64,000 nt of DNA from Planctomycetaceae bacterium (GCA_011525745.1 WYBU01000140.1:1-64000); one strand, 5' to 3'; shown: positions 16,428 to 25,142, counted from the first letter of the stretch. Numbers and translations: made by a program. The notes: generated by a model not told the origin, from the letters alone.

Positions 16428-16856
16428 CTACTCGGCAGCGGCCTGCTGCGTCAGCGTGCCTTCCTTCCGCATCGAGGCCGACGACGAAATGCTGAATGAT
16501 CCGCCGCCGAAAAAGTTGCCCGTGATGGAGCAACGATTAAACGGAATGGAGACCGTCACGGTCACCGTCGGATCGGCCCCGGTTCCCATGTTAATGGTGG
16601 TCGAATAACCGCTGAGGCCCAGCCCCTGCATCGTCGAATCCACGCGCGCCTGCGCGTCGGCGGACGTTGCTCCCGGCAAAGCCCCCGCGCGGGCGCCTTC
16701 GCGCGCGGAAAGCACGACCGTTTGACGCGCCATGAAGACGTACCCGACCTCCATGATCCCGAAGGTCCCCGCCAGGATCAGCGGCGCCATGACCGCCGTC
16801 TCGACGATGGTCGCGGCACGGCGTCGCCACCGACTGTTGCGAATTCCAGAGTTCAT
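16428..16856 (-). CDS. tadE: TadE-like minor pseudopilin
   Basis: 142 residues. The N-terminus RRRAATIVETAVMAPLILAGTFGIMEVGYVF has the TadE/pseudopilin hallmark: a short positively charged leader, a conserved glutamate five residues into the hydrophobic segment, and one membrane helix. The remainder is a small periplasmic domain rich in Ser, Thr and Gly. ATG 16856 overlaps the stop of the prepilin peptidase gene (ATGA), so the two are translationally coupled. TadE is processed by the same peptidase and is required for pilus assembly. Confidence 0.88.
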   Translation of the reverse strand: MNSGIRNSRWRRRAATIVETAVMAPLILAGTFGIMEVGYVFMARQTVVLSAREGARAGALPGATSADAQARVDSTMQGLGLSGYSTTINMGTGADPTVTVTVSIPFNRCSITGNFFGGGSFSISSSASMRKEGTLTQQAAAE

Positions 16857-17413
16857 GACCGCACCCCCCACCCAAGATGACTCGCCCACAGCACCAGCCA
16901 CGCTCCGATGGACAAAGGAATGCCGTAGGGCAGCAACGAACTTGTTTTTCCGAAACCCCGCGCCGATCCGAATTCGCTGAAAACGTGCTCCTTCGACTGC
17001 ACTTTCGTCAGGATCACCGCCATGTTGGCCGCGGCATAATTCCACTTGCGCGACAGCGTGATCATCACGACGGCGATGATGCCGCCGACGATCGCACCCA
17101 CGCAGAACGCCGCCACGCACAGCCACGGCCCGAACCACGCGCCGATCGCGCCCATCAACTTCACGTCACCCGCGCCCATGCCGTGCATCGCCCACGGAAT
17201 AATGAGCACCGCGACGCCGACCGCCATGCCCGCGGCGGCGTTGCCGACGCCGGCCCAACCGAAGTAGGCCGCCTGCGCGGCGATGCCCGCGGCCGCCAGC
17301 GCGGCGTTCAGCCAGTTGGGCACTTTGCGCTGTGCATAGTCGATCCAGCACGCCAGCAGCGTGGCCGGAATGACGACCAGTAACATAAGTTCTCGATAAT
17401 CCAGGCCCGGCAT
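16853..17413 (-). CDS. cpaA: Prepilin peptidase CpaA/TadV
   Basis: This 186-residue membrane protein is of the short type IV prepilin peptidase (A24) class. The two catalytic aspartates lie in ACWIDYAQRKVPNW (residues ~20-30) and HGMGAGDVKLMGAIGAW, which contains the G-x-G-D signature. About six membrane segments are seen. It removes the leader peptides of Flp and TadE at the inner membrane. ATG 17413 follows AGGAG by nine bases. A strong hairpin separates it from flp upstream. Confidence 0.92.
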   Translation of the reverse strand: MPGLDYRELMLLVVIPATLLACWIDYAQRKVPNWLNAALAAAGIAAQAAYFGWAGVGNAAAGMAVGVAVLIIPWAMHGMGAGDVKLMGAIGAWFGPWLCVAAFCVGAIVGGIIAVVMITLSRKWNYAAANMAVILTKVQSKEHVFSEFGSARGFGKTSSLLPYGIPLSIGAWLVLWASHLGWGVRS

Positions 17414-17450
17414 GTCGCAACGCTCCTGCGCGGTATTGATACACGGCGCG

Positions 17451-17485
17451 CCGGTGGGCGGGTCCGATCCGGACCCGCCCACCGG
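17451..17485 (-). terminator. Strong hairpin between flp and cpaA (attenuator or processing site)
   Basis: A perfect 16-bp inverted repeat (CCGGTGGGCGGGTCCG at 17451-17466 and its complement at 17470-17485) with a three-base loop lies 37 bp past the flp stop. No T-run follows, so it is not a classical terminator. It more probably stabilises the abundant flp mRNA or lets only part of the transcription reach cpaA and the rest. Confidence 0.7.
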
Positions 17486-17522
17486 CCGTTATCCTGCCCC
17501 CCAAGTCAGACATCCGCCGGGC

Positions 17523-17708
17523 TTACGGGCTGCCGGACGGCATGTTGGCTTCGATGTTGGTGAAGACGTCGCTGACCTTCGTGCCCAGCGCGCTAATGGC
17601 GCCCAGGGCGATAATGATGATCAGCGCGAGCATCACGGCGTACTCGGTCGCGGTCGGACCGTCTTCGCTCTTCAGGAACTGCTTGACCCGATTCAGAAAA
17701 CGACTCAT
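17523..17708 (-). CDS. flp: Flp family type IVb pilin
   Basis: 61 residues. The leader MSRFLNRVKQFLKSEDG is followed by the mature N-terminus PTATEYAVMLALIIIIALGAIS. The processing site with Glu at +5 and Tyr at +6 (TEY) is typical of Flp pilins. ATG 17708 is preceded by AAGGAGA at seven bases, the best ribosome site in the cluster, as expected for the major subunit. It is the first gene of the tad transcript. Confidence 0.95.
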   Translation of the reverse strand: MSRFLNRVKQFLKSEDGPTATEYAVMLALIIIIALGAISALGTKVSDVFTNIEANMPSGSP

Positions 17709-18243
17709 GAACGAATCTCCTTTCTCAGCAGGCGGACTCACACCGCCCCAACGCTCCGGTCTCAAGGCGTCATGCCTGCCGACCGGGGACATCACTGTGT
17801 CGTCCGCCACGCGCGGACAGACGTCATCGGCGACTTCCCTTTCGCCGTCTCCTCGCTACGTGTCTGTAAGTGGGATCGAGCCGTACGACGAACGTCGCCG
17901 GCTCCGCGGACCTCGCCGGCCCGCATGGACTTCGCGCGACGCCGGCGTGGGCTTGCCTCCCATGCCAGCGCTTTTCGACGCGACCCGCATCGAACATAAG
18001 AAATAACAAGGCGGGGAACAAATGGAATTGTGCGGCAATTTGCGGCGCCGGCATTTGCACATCAAAATGATCCGAAAATGCCACGGCCGATCGACGCGCA
18101 ACGGCGCGGACCTCCGCGAACTGACGGTCCCACCGCCGTTATTCTGAGAGCGCCGGAATAAACGGCGCGGCCCGCCCTGGCGGCGCAGGAGTCACGGCCG
18201 CCCGGGTGCGGCTTGGGACTTCCCGGACCCGGAGTCGTCCAAC
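17709..18243. other. Gene-free stretch upstream of flp
   Basis: 535 bp between divergent genes. It must hold the flp promoter (minus strand) and that of the gene at 18244, but I see no convincing sigma-70 or sigma-54 boxes. No repeat or RNA gene is recognised. Confidence 0.4.
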
Positions 18244-19200
18244 GTGTACCTTGAGATGCGCATCGCCGACCGACCGCCGATCTTCGTGCGGCTCAAGCGC
18301 CGAGCGATAACAGTGGGGACCGACGCCGCCGCCGACGTTCGCATCGAACTTCCCAATCGGCTCGACTATCAGGTCGTCGTCGTCCATGACGAGGGGGAAT
18401 GGCACGTCGTCGAGAACGCCGACGCGCCCGCTGGTCGCAAGCGCGTGCTGAAACAGGGCGAATTCATCGATGCCGGTGCGGTTCGGTATCGACTCCGCGC
18501 CGACGCCGACGTCGGCGTGCGCCGCTGTCCCTCGTGCGGCGTGCGCATGGCGCCGCCAACGGTGCTGTGCGTGGCGTGCGGACTCGACCTGCGCAGCGGC
18601 CGGCGCGTCGGCCCGGCCGCAATGCCCATGGGCATTGCACCTCCACCCGCTTCGGAGGCGCCGGCATTTTCGATCGCGACGCCACGTGAAGACACGCGCC
18701 TCGCATTCGAGCACACGCCCTGGAAAGACCGTGGCGCTCCGCTGATGACCCTCGTTTTCGGAGTCGCTGCGATTGTGGCCAAGGGGCTGTTATTTCCACC
18801 CTCAAGCCCCCTGGCATTCTCCGTTGGCGCGCTGTTGGCGTGGGTCTTTCAAACGGCCGGACTCGTGGCGGTCATCCTGCTCGTCAATCACTGGAGCGGG
18901 GCGGATTTCGGTTCCCTTCACATCGGCGTACTGAAATGCGCTGCGGTGGCCGTCCTGACGCTGGCCGTGACGACGTGGACCCCGGAGCTGTTCGAGCTGC
19001 TGGCCGGTCCCCTGCCGGCGTTCGCCGCGCCGCTCGTGCAGCGCGTGACGCTGATGTTCACGCTGGCGCTGGCGATGATCTTTCCCCTGCTGATGGTGCG
19101 ATACTTTTTCGCGCTGGATCTCTACGAAACGATGCTCGTGCTGGCGGCCCAGTGGCTGGTGAGCCTGATCATCGCGATATTGCTGATGCTGGCGATGTAA
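18244..19200 (+). CDS. FHA-like/zinc-ribbon membrane protein, unknown function
   Basis: 318 residues. Residues 1-90 resemble a forkhead-associated-like beta sandwich (AITVGTDAAADVRIELPN... EGEWHVVENAD), though the phosphothreonine-binding residues are not clear. A zinc ribbon follows with Cys95, Cys98, Cys109 and Cys112 (CPSCG and CVACG), then a linker, then about five membrane segments (from ~165 to the end) in a Yip1-like arrangement. Start GTG 18244 has CGGAG nine bases upstream. This combination of sensor-like, zinc-ribbon and membrane parts is frequent in planctomycetes but uncharacterised. The gene is single and convergent with the NusG-like gene. Confidence 0.65.
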   Translation: MYLEMRIADRPPIFVRLKRRAITVGTDAAADVRIELPNRLDYQVVVVHDEGEWHVVENADAPAGRKRVLKQGEFIDAGAVRYRLRADADVGVRRCPSCGVRMAPPTVLCVACGLDLRSGRRVGPAAMPMGIAPPPASEAPAFSIATPREDTRLAFEHTPWKDRGAPLMTLVFGVAAIVAKGLLFPPSSPLAFSVGALLAWVFQTAGLVAVILLVNHWSGADFGSLHIGVLKCAAVAVLTLAVTTWTPELFELLAGPLPAFAAPLVQRVTLMFTLALAMIFPLLMVRYFFALDLYETMLVLAAQWLVSLIIAILLMLAM

Positions 19201-19213
19201 AACCACGGACAGG

Positions 19214-19750
19214 TCAGAGGCGCTCGAGGGCGTCGGCTTCAACCTCGACCTGAACCGATTGGCCCAGCATGTCGACGTTCAGCACGAGCCGCCAGCGGCT
19301 GCGGACATGGATCACGACGCCCTCGACGCCGCGCAACGGTCCGCGCGTGACGCGAACCGGATCGCCGCGCCGCAAACGGCCGCTTCGCGAGAACGGCGCA
19401 CCGCTGACGAGCATGCGCTGCACCTGCGTCAATTCATGCACGAGCCGCCGGGGGTCGGCCACCTCGATGGTGCGCGCCAGCCGGTTGGTCTTCAACACCT
19501 GCTCGCGGTCATCGCGCGTGCCGTTGATGAACGCATAGCCCGGAAACAGCGGCACGTCGGCGCAGAACACGCGCCCGGTGCGGCGGTTGACGGTCTGTTT
19601 CGTGTAAACAGGGAGAAAGCAGAACACATTCAGTCGCGCCAAATCGCCTGCCAGCGCCTTTTCCTGCCGCGACTTGGTATGAGCGACCCACCACTGGCCG
19701 GTGAGGCTGTCGAGGCTGATGCCGGGCGGCACGATGAGGGCGGTCGTCAT
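19214..19750 (-). CDS. NusG/RfaH-like transcription antitermination factor
   Basis: 178 residues. The N-terminal NGN domain (QWWVAHTKSRQEKALAGDLARLNVFCFLPVYTKQ... PLFPGYAFING) is followed by a KOW domain (GDPVRVTRGPLRGVEGVVIHV). Its divergence from housekeeping NusG and its solitary position suggest a specialised paralogue (RfaH/UpxY type) acting on long operons such as polysaccharide loci, none of which is next to it. ATG 19750 has no Shine-Dalgarno. TATAAT lies 10 nt upstream, suggesting a nearly leaderless mRNA. It is not the usual secE-nusG-rplK context, so the housekeeping role is less likely. Confidence 0.8.
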   Translation of the reverse strand: MTTALIVPPGISLDSLTGQWWVAHTKSRQEKALAGDLARLNVFCFLPVYTKQTVNRRTGRVFCADVPLFPGYAFINGTRDDREQVLKTNRLARTIEVADPRRLVHELTQVQRMLVSGAPFSRSGRLRRGDPVRVTRGPLRGVEGVVIHVRSRWRLVLNVDMLGQSVQVEVEADALERL

Positions 19751-19760
19751 GGGGCGCGGG

Positions 19761-19766
19761 ATTATA
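19761..19766 (-). promoter_or_regulatory. -10 box of the NusG-like gene
   Basis: TATAAT on the minus strand ends 10 nt before the ATG at 19750. No TTGACA-like -35 is visible at 16-18 bp. The spacing would place the transcription start within about 4 nt of the start codon. Confidence 0.5.
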
Positions 19767-19877
19767 CGGGAAGCCCGGAGCATTCGGCCGGAGGGACAGC
19801 GACTGAACCGTCGCAGCTTCGGCCGGATCGGGCCGATTTCGTCTGTTTCCGGTCCGTACCGCGGATGCCGCCGCAGC

Positions 19878-21428
19878 CTATTCCCATTCGATCGTCGCCG
19901 GAGGCTTGGTCGTGATGTCGTAGGTAACACGATTGATGCCGCGCACTTCGTTGACCACGCGCGTGCTAATGCGGTCCAGCACGATCGGATCGATGTGAAC
20001 CCACTCGGCCGTCATGAAGTCCGTCGTCTGCACGAACCGCAGCACGAGCACATGCTGACCAGCGTACGTCCGTCCGTCGCCCATGACGCCGATCGTCGCA
20101 ACCGGCAGCAGCACGGCAAACGCCTGGGCGATCTTGTCGTACCAGCCCGCGGAGCGGATTTCTTCGGTGACGATGGCGTCGGCGCGCCGCAGCAGGTCGC
20201 AACGTTCGGGGTTGACTTCGCCGAGGATGCGCACCGCCAGCCCCGGCCCGGGAAACGGATGGCGCCAGACGATTTCGCGCGGCAGCCCCAGCAGCTCGCC
20301 CATCTGGCGCACCTCGTCCTTGAACAGATCGCGCAACGGCTCGATCAGCTCGAAGCCCAGCTCGGCCGGCAGGCCGCCGACATTGTGATGCAGCTTGATG
20401 CTGGCTGTCGTGCCGGCGTGGCCGTGACCGGACTCGATGACGTCGGGATAAAGCGTGCCCTGGGCCAGGTAACGGGCGTTCGGAATGCGCGTTGCCTCGG
20501 CCTTGAACACCTCAATGAACTCGTGGCCGATGCGGCGCCGCTTCTCCTGGGGATCGGTCACGCCGCGCAGCCGCGCGAAAAAACGCTCGGCGGCGTCGAC
20601 GACGTGCAGGTCGGTCTTGAAATGATCGCGAAACGTGGCCTCGACCAGATCCGCTTCGTTGGAACGCAGCAGGCCGTGGTCGACGAAAATGCAGGTGAGC
20701 CGGTCGCGGACGGCCTCGTGCAACAGCGCCGCGACCACGCTGGAATCGACGCCGCCGGACAAACCGCAGATCACGCGCGCATCGGGCGCGACGCGGGCGC
20801 GGATGTCGTCGATGGCGTGCCGTACGATGTCCTGCGTGCGCCACGTTCCCGCGCAGCGGCAGATATCGTACAGAAAGTTACGGATGATCTGCGCGCCGTA
20901 TGCGGTGTGCGTGACCTCGGGATGGAACTGCGCGCCGCGAATCGGCAGCATCTTGTGGCGAACGACGGCCATCGGACAGGCGGGCGTCGAGGCCAGGGAC
21001 TCGAACTGATCGGAGACCGACTCGACGACGTCGCCGTGGCTCATCCACACGTTGCTTTCGGGCGGCACGTGCGCCAACAGCGCGTCGCTCGCATGTATCG
21101 TCAGGCGCGCCCGCCCAAACTCGCGCGTGGCGCCGGCGCTGACCCGTCCGCCGAGCGTTTCCGCCAGGATTTGCAGGCCGTAGCAGATGCCGAGGACCGG
21201 GCAGCCCATGTCCAGAATCGTCGCATCGAGCCGCGGCGCGGCCGAGTCGTAGGTCGACGCCGGCCCGCCCGAAAGAATGATGCCGACCACGCCGGCGGCG
21301 CGCAGTTCCGCCGGGCGGACTCCGGGCGCGAAAAGACGCGAATGAACGTGCTGCTCACGGACACGGCGTGCGATGAGCTGGGCATACTGGCTGCCGAAAT
21401 CGAGAATGGCGATCGTCGGCTCGGTCAT
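19878..21428 (-). CDS. guaA: GMP synthase (glutamine-hydrolysing)
   Basis: 516 residues, the normal length. The class I glutamine amidotransferase domain has Cys in GICYGLQ and His/Glu in FHPEVTHT. The ATP-pyrophosphatase domain has the PP-loop GLSGGVDSSV, then FVDHGLLR, and the C-terminal dimerisation domain ends TTKPPATIEWE. It converts XMP to GMP using glutamine and ATP in the cytosol. ATG 21428 follows AAGGAAG closely. The gene appears to be transcribed alone. Confidence 0.97.
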   Translation of the reverse strand: MTEPTIAILDFGSQYAQLIARRVREQHVHSRLFAPGVRPAELRAAGVVGIILSGGPASTYDSAAPRLDATILDMGCPVLGICYGLQILAETLGGRVSAGATREFGRARLTIHASDALLAHVPPESNVWMSHGDVVESVSDQFESLASTPACPMAVVRHKMLPIRGAQFHPEVTHTAYGAQIIRNFLYDICRCAGTWRTQDIVRHAIDDIRARVAPDARVICGLSGGVDSSVVAALLHEAVRDRLTCIFVDHGLLRSNEADLVEATFRDHFKTDLHVVDAAERFFARLRGVTDPQEKRRRIGHEFIEVFKAEATRIPNARYLAQGTLYPDVIESGHGHAGTTASIKLHHNVGGLPAELGFELIEPLRDLFKDEVRQMGELLGLPREIVWRHPFPGPGLAVRILGEVNPERCDLLRRADAIVTEEIRSAGWYDKIAQAFAVLLPVATIGVMGDGRTYAGQHVLVLRFVQTTDFMTAEWVHIDPIVLDRISTRVVNEVRGINRVTYDITTKPPATIEWE

Positions 21429-21484
21429 GACTTCCTTGTAGGCACAAAGGCGTCCGGCGGCAAGCCGCACAGGGACTCGGGCGG

Positions 21485-22003
21485 TCAACGAATGCCCGAG
21501 ATCATCGCGGCGATGAAATGTCTCAACTCGATTTCGCCGGTCTCGGTGGTCGCGGACGGCAGCAGAACGCCGAGAACGCGACGCTCGATCGGGCGTCGGC
21601 CCAGGCGGGGACGGCGCATCTCGTCCCACGTTCGCTCAATCAGTGTCGGCAGCGACTCGCGGACGTCGGAGCTTGCACCGGCCTTGAGGCAGGCGAACGT
21701 CATCAACGCGGCGGATTCGAGATCGCAGTCGCGATGATAGGCGGCGCCGAATGCCCGCGCGGCGTCGGAAATGCGACGATCGTGCACAAGGGCCGCTCCC
21801 CAAAAATACAAATCGGCGCAGGAATCGGGCGCCTGACGCACGCGTTCGCCGAAAACCTGCACGCGTCTTTCCGGCGGTGTCCCACTCCAGGCCGCGACCG
21901 CTTGATCGACGATGCGAATACGAGCGCGTTGCCGCCGTCCGCGTGCGAGGGCCGGCGCAATCGCCCCGACGCACAGAAGAATGGCGGTGATCAGCAGCTT
22001 CAT
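21485..22003 (-). CDS. Exported hypothetical protein
   Basis: 172 residues beginning with a signal peptide (MKLLITAILLCVGAIAPALA, cleavage likely after ALA). The mature part contains helical pairs reminiscent of a short TPR-like solenoid (DLYFWGAALVHDRRISDAARAFGAAYHRD). I do not recognise a family. ATG 22003 has only a weak AGG upstream. It lies 56 bp before guaA in the same orientation and could be co-transcribed with it. Confidence 0.6.
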   Translation of the reverse strand: MKLLITAILLCVGAIAPALARGRRQRARIRIVDQAVAAWSGTPPERRVQVFGERVRQAPDSCADLYFWGAALVHDRRISDAARAFGAAYHRDCDLESAALMTFACLKAGASSDVRESLPTLIERTWDEMRRPRLGRRPIERRVLGVLLPSATTETGEIELRHFIAAMISGIR

Positions 22004-22320
22004 GCGCCTAACGTCGAAAAGGAGGCCCCGTGGCAGATCGTGTCCGCGTCCGCAGCGGCTCGTTCGATTGAACGGCGCATCATGCGCGGGAAAGGCCTGG
22101 TCGGCAACGTCTTGCGGCTGTCATGAACAACGGCGGACTTCAAACCGGCGCGCAAAAAATCCGACGGCGCGTTGGCTCCCATACACGACATGCTCCCCGC
22201 GACTGCTTTTTTTGCCAACGCGCCGTCGTCTATGATCTTCACCGGCCGTTTCCGCAGCAGCATGTGTACTCATGTCGGACCGGTCGCCGGTGAGATTCCA
22301 CCGATCCGCCATCGCCTGTT
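22004..22320. other. Gene-free stretch
   Basis: 317 bp between two minus-strand genes. A run of seven T occurs near 22206-22212, but without a clear stem. Nothing else is recognised. Confidence 0.35.
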
Positions 22321-22683
22321 TTACGCACAGGTCGCACCCAACAAGCCGGCTGCGGTCAATTCCTCCTCAACGATGTTGACGACCAGGGCAAAGTAGTCGT
22401 CCAGCGCGCAGTCACCATGTTCGCGCAGGGGACAATGCCCGTTCTCGTCTTCCATCCGGCAGTTTCGACAAATCACCTCGCGCAGCTTTTCGACGTATGG
22501 CTCGATCCGATCCGACTCCGTCGTCCGCACAATCTCGACGATCTTGTCAACGCGGCTCAGAATCGGGCAGCTCATGCGTTCCGGTAGACCGCAACTACCA
22601 TCTCTAGTCCTATAAATACAGTTGTGACAGACTTCCGTTTCCAAACGTACGCGAATACGATCCTGCAACGCGGCGAATCTCAT
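22321..22683 (-). CDS. Cysteine-rich protein with two identical C-x2-C-x8-C-x7-C clusters
   Basis: 120 residues. Two cysteine quartets have identical spacing: Cys19, 22, 31, 39 and Cys72, 75, 84, 92 (C-x2-C-x8-C-x7-C). A helix lies between them (LSRVDKIVEIVRTTESDRIEPYVEKL) and an acidic helix follows. Such quartets could bind Zn or Fe-S. The duplicated layout suggests an internal duplication of a ~50-residue metal-binding unit. I do not recognise a named family. ATG 22683 is preceded by GGGGAGG at seven bases. There is no signal peptide. Confidence 0.65.
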   Translation of the reverse strand: MRFAALQDRIRVRLETEVCHNCIYRTRDGSCGLPERMSCPILSRVDKIVEIVRTTESDRIEPYVEKLREVICRNCRMEDENGHCPLREHGDCALDDYFALVVNIVEEELTAAGLLGATCA

Positions 22684-23260
22684 GATCGAGCCTCCCCGAA
22701 AGCTGCACACGTATCACGGCATCACCAAAGCGCACGATCAGAATGATACGATCTTCTACTCCTAATATACGCTAATTCGGACGCATCGGCAACAAAAATC
22801 AGAAGAATTCGCTTTCGCAGTCCCCACCCCCGAACTACCGCAGCCCCAAGGCGCACATCGACCCTTGCTGATCATCAAGACGACCCGGATGGTTCGTCCC
22901 ATGTCGTTTCGATGGCGACCGCTGAAGGTGAAGGGGTAGCGTATCGAAAGGAATGGGCCGAGGCCCGGACGGCGTGGAACAGGTGATCACCGAACGTGGC
23001 TACGCATGTCCTTGATGTGAAACCCGTCCTCCATGCACAGTGCGCTCGAAGGCGCCGGCACTGTTTTTCAGCAATTCTCGCGACCCCCTTGCTTCGCGTC
23101 CGACGCCTTTGGATACTCGACGGTTACTGGCAGGCGGCTTGCTTGCCGGGCACGCACGGCGCAAGCGCGTCGGCGTGAAACTGGCGGTTGACGAGGCATG
23201 TTGCAGTATTACACTTGCCGCGACTCTTGCCAGGGTGGAACTGTCGAGGAGGCAACCGCC
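22684..23260. other. Gene-free stretch
   Basis: 577 bp between divergent genes. An AT-rich patch near 22735-22775 (with GTATATTAGGAG and GTATCATTC on the minus strand) probably holds the promoter of the cysteine-rich gene. Open frames around 23000-23389 on the minus strand lack ribosome sites and motifs. No RNA gene is seen. Confidence 0.4.
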
Positions 23261-23815
23261 ATGTCCGACCAAACACTGGAGAAATCGAAGACAGCCCGCG
23301 CGTCGCAAGATAGGGAGGATTTTGTCGCCGTGATGTTCGCGCATAATCGCCGCGAGGCGGAACTGTGTCGGTCGTTGTTGACGAATCATGGAATAACTGC
23401 AGAGCTGGAGCCGGGGGGGAGTCGCATGCGCCGTCTGGCCGGCATCTCGGTGCTCGTCCCGTCGGAGAAGCTGATCGAGGCATCCGACATCGTGGCGTCC
23501 AGCGACTTTTATCGGGACGCGACCGACGCGGATCGACCGCTCGTGAAGTCCGGCCCACAGGACGACGATGATGACTTCGTCGAAGACGAAGACGAGGATG
23601 AATTCGAGGACGAAGAAGAATTCGACGACGACGAGGAGGAGGAAGAGGACGACGAGGACGAGGAGGAAGAGGAAGAGGAAGAGGAAGACGAAGAAGAGGA
23701 AGAAGAAGAGGATGAGCAGGAAGAAGAGGAGGAGGACGACTTCGACGACGAAGACGAGTACGACGACGACGACGAGGAGGAGGATGACGAAGACGAGTTT
23801 GATGATGAAGATTGA
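23261..23815 (+). CDS. DUF2007-like domain protein with a long acidic tail
   Basis: 184 residues. Residues ~19-80 (EDFVAVMFAHNRREAELCRSLL ... LAGISVLVPSEKLIEASDIV) match the small DUF2007 'putative signal-transducing' fold, related to GlnB-like ferredoxin folds. From about residue 101 to the end nearly every residue is Asp or Glu, with occasional Phe, Tyr or Gln: an 84-residue polyacidic tail encoded by GAC/GAA/GAG runs. ATG 23261 has GAGGAGG eight bases upstream; an earlier start is not supported. The tail could bind basic proteins or metal, or it may be a product of codon-repeat expansion. Confidence 0.7.
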   Translation: MSDQTLEKSKTARASQDREDFVAVMFAHNRREAELCRSLLTNHGITAELEPGGSRMRRLAGISVLVPSEKLIEASDIVASSDFYRDATDADRPLVKSGPQDDDDDFVEDEDEDEFEDEEEFDDDEEEEEDDEDEEEEEEEEEDEEEEEEEDEQEEEEEDDFDDEDEYDDDDEEEDDEDEFDDED

Positions 23816-23818
23816 CGT

Positions 23819-23886
23819 GAATTCAAGGTCGGCCGGAGTCGACCCGAGGCATGGCGCCGCCGGCAGGCGGATATCCGCTTGAATTC
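23819..23886 (+). terminator. Possible terminator hairpin
   Basis: GAATTCAAG (23819-23827) and CTTGAATTC (23878-23886) form a perfect nine-bp stem two bases after the stop of the acidic-tail gene. The 50-nt loop contains a small GCGGAT/ATCCGC stem. Only a short TTGT follows, so termination is uncertain. Confidence 0.35.
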
Positions 23887-24052
23887 TTGTGGAAGCGTGG
23901 AGAGAGGTCGCATCTAGGGCACGCGAATCTGAAGGCGTTTGATGCGCTGTGGTGGGCCGGATCGCAAGCGTTCTTGAAACGACACTAATCGCGTTGTCCG
24001 CCCTGTGCCCCGTGCGGAAATCGCCGTGACGGATTGCGGATTCTTGACGAGC

Positions 24053-24427
24053 ATGACTACCCCCGAAACACCTGTGACCGCCGCAACGACCGGCACGCCC
24101 GAAAGCGATGCCGCATCGGAGCGCCGCGCGGGCGTCGACCGGCGAAAGAACGTGGTCGACCGCCGCAGCGGGCTGGAGCGGCGGCGCGGCCCGGGGCGCC
24201 GGCGGCCCGAATCGCGGCGATCGGCCGAAGAGGGTGAACTAAATGACGAACAGTTCGAGTTCGTCATGGCCATCGACGAGTACCGGCGTATCAACCGGCG
24301 TCCGTTCCCGACGTGGACCGAGGTGCTGGAGGTGATAAAATACCTGGGTTATCGCAAGGTCGCCGCACGAGGCGAGCACCTCGATAAGCCCGGCGCCGTC
24401 GAGACCGTGGAGGCCGACGGCGACTGA
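24053..24427 (+). CDS. Arg-rich hypothetical protein
   Basis: 124 residues. A basic, low-complexity N-terminal half (RRAGVDRRKNVVDRRSGLERRRGPGRRRPESRR, given here in repeated D/E-RR pattern) precedes a compact C-terminal region NDEQFEFVMAIDEYRR, INRRPFPTWTEVLEVIKYLG that looks like a helix-turn-helix-sized fold. The alternation ERR/DRR could be an RNA- or DNA-binding tail. I do not recognise a family. ATG 24053 follows a weak GACGAG. An in-frame start 48 bp upstream is possible. Confidence 0.55.
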   Translation: MTTPETPVTAATTGTPESDAASERRAGVDRRKNVVDRRSGLERRRGPGRRRPESRRSAEEGELNDEQFEFVMAIDEYRRINRRPFPTWTEVLEVIKYLGYRKVAARGEHLDKPGAVETVEADGD

Positions 24428-24488
24428 ACGGTTCGACCCCGCGCAAACTAGTCCGGCAGCCCCCGGCCGGCCGCGCAGGGGGTGTTTC

Positions 24489-25142
24489 ATGACCACGTGG
24501 GATCCCGCGTTGCATTCGCTGCTGGCGTTTCTCAACATCGCCCCGATCGGCATCTATTTCCTCGTCATCGGACTCATCAACAGCCACTCGCGCCCGCTGC
24601 GGCTGAGCAGCCGGACGGACTTCGTCGCGCTGACCAGCGTGCTGGCGCCGTTTGTGATCTGGCCGATCCCCGCTTTGGCGGCGGCGCGACAATGGACGTT
24701 GCTGCTCGCCGGACTCGTCCTCGCGGCGATCGCATTCTGGCGTTTGCTGCCGCGGCCTCACGCGGGCTGGGTGATCTACAACATTTCGGAAGGTCGCTGG
24801 CGCAGCGCGCTCGAAGCGGCCGCCCGCGCCGCCGGCATCGTTGGAAAGTGGCACGGCCGCACGTGGCAAGACGCGGCAGGCGAGCTGAGCTTTTCGTACA
24901 CGACGTTCTCGCAACTTCGCAACGTCAGCGTGCAAATTCAGGCGGACGGCGGAAACGTCGCATCGCACGCGGAACGCATCGGCGCGCGGCTCGATGCCCA
25001 GTTCGAGCGCATGGAGCAGCTTCCCTCGGCGTCGGGGGCACTGCTGCTGATCGTTGGAATCCTGGTCACGTTGTTCCCGGTGTGGTTGCTGGGGCGGCAC
25101 GCGCACGATGTCGCTCAGGCGGTGGCGCGCTTGTTCGGCTAG
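24489..25142 (+). CDS. Hypothetical membrane protein
   Basis: 217 residues. Three membrane segments lie near the N-terminus (residues ~8-30, 45-65, 68-85) and one near the C-terminus (~182-200). Between them is a soluble domain (HAGWVIYNISEGRWRSALEAAARAAGIVGKWHGRTWQ...). I do not recognise a family. It lies 61 bp after the Arg-rich gene in the same orientation, so the two may form an operon. Confidence 0.6.
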   Translation: MTTWDPALHSLLAFLNIAPIGIYFLVIGLINSHSRPLRLSSRTDFVALTSVLAPFVIWPIPALAAARQWTLLLAGLVLAAIAFWRLLPRPHAGWVIYNISEGRWRSALEAAARAAGIVGKWHGRTWQDAAGELSFSYTTFSQLRNVSVQIQADGGNVASHAERIGARLDAQFERMEQLPSASGALLLIVGILVTLFPVWLLGRHAHDVAQAVARLFG

